Origin: Saccharomycopsis fibuligera x Saccharomycopsis cf. fibuligera
Taxonomy: Eukaryota > Ascomycota > Saccharomycetes > Ascoideales > Saccharomycopsidaceae
DNA length: 64,000 bases
Direction: 5' to 3'
Assembly (NCBI GenBank): GCA_001936135.1
Contig: CP012816.1
Coordinates: 2,049,501 to 2,113,500 of the forward strand
Shown here piece after piece: positions 63,910 through 64,000 of this stretch. The notes beneath the pieces are model-generated. The model ran no database searches and was not told the origin of the DNA. It worked only from the letters and a program-made list of their open reading frames with translations. The position numbers and the translations under genes are program-made. Position 1 is the first letter of the stretch. Each line of letters starts with the position of its first letter.

Positions 63910-64000
63910 AACCATGCCTTTTTCTGTGTACCAGAAAGCTTGTTCCTAGTACGTAATTTGCTGGTTGATCCAATCATAAATAAAGAATCGTGCTGGGACA

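Overview
The window is nuclear DNA of a budding yeast (Saccharomycotina). It holds compact single genes on both strands, short spliceosomal introns near the 5' ends of several genes with CTAAC-type branch sites, an intron-bearing tRNA-Phe, and clear orthologues of BNI1, INH1, QCR10, AVO3/TSC11, CMC2, PUP3, ARA2, IMP2 and SUB1. CTG codons are almost absent from conserved Leu-rich frames (I saw none in frame in the tricalbin gene). Where CTG does occur it falls in Ser-like contexts, so the organism very probably reads CUG as Ser (CUG-Ser clade; Ala is not strictly excluded). Standard-code translations should be read with Ser at CTG.

Layout, left to right. 0-4.1 kb: 5'-truncated Ser/Asp-rich protein with a Zn2Cys6 motif. 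5.6-10.8 kb: formin BNI1 (minus). 10.8-13.6 kb: GC-rich stretch without a credible gene. 13.6-18.3 kb: Rad5/16-like SNF2 ATPase. 18.6-19.9 kb: U5 snRNP 40K-like WD protein (minus, spliced). 20.3-22.5 kb: INH1 (spliced) and a xanthine dioxygenase. 23.1-28.2 kb: tricalbin and QCR10, both with very short first exons. 28.6-31.1 kb: LicD/Mnn4-type protein. 31.9-36.1 kb: unrecognised Ser-rich protein with C-terminal repeats. 36.5-42.5 kb: AVO3, CMC2 and PUP3. 43-52.6 kb: a possible small spliced gene, a secreted aspartyl protease, a Zn2Cys6 regulator, ARA2, IMP2 and SUB1. 54.3-55.0 kb: an AA9-type lytic polysaccharide monooxygenase (LPMO), alone between gene-poor stretches. 55.0-61.2 kb: about 6 kb nearly free of genes, with a strong hairpin and a decayed coding relic. 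61.2-63.5 kb: an Mnn1-type mannosyltransferase. 63.8 kb: tRNA-Phe.

The genes are mostly unrelated housekeeping functions: mitochondria (INH1, QCR10, CMC2, IMP2), TORC2 and polarity (AVO3, BNI1), splicing, transcription, proteasome, and Golgi mannan (MNN4- and MNN1-like). No operon-like or phage-like system is visible. The unusual content is the AA9 LPMO beside a gene desert, the CUG reassignment signal, the U5-40K orthologue and a 17-bp inverted repeat in the AVO3/CMC2 divergent promoter.
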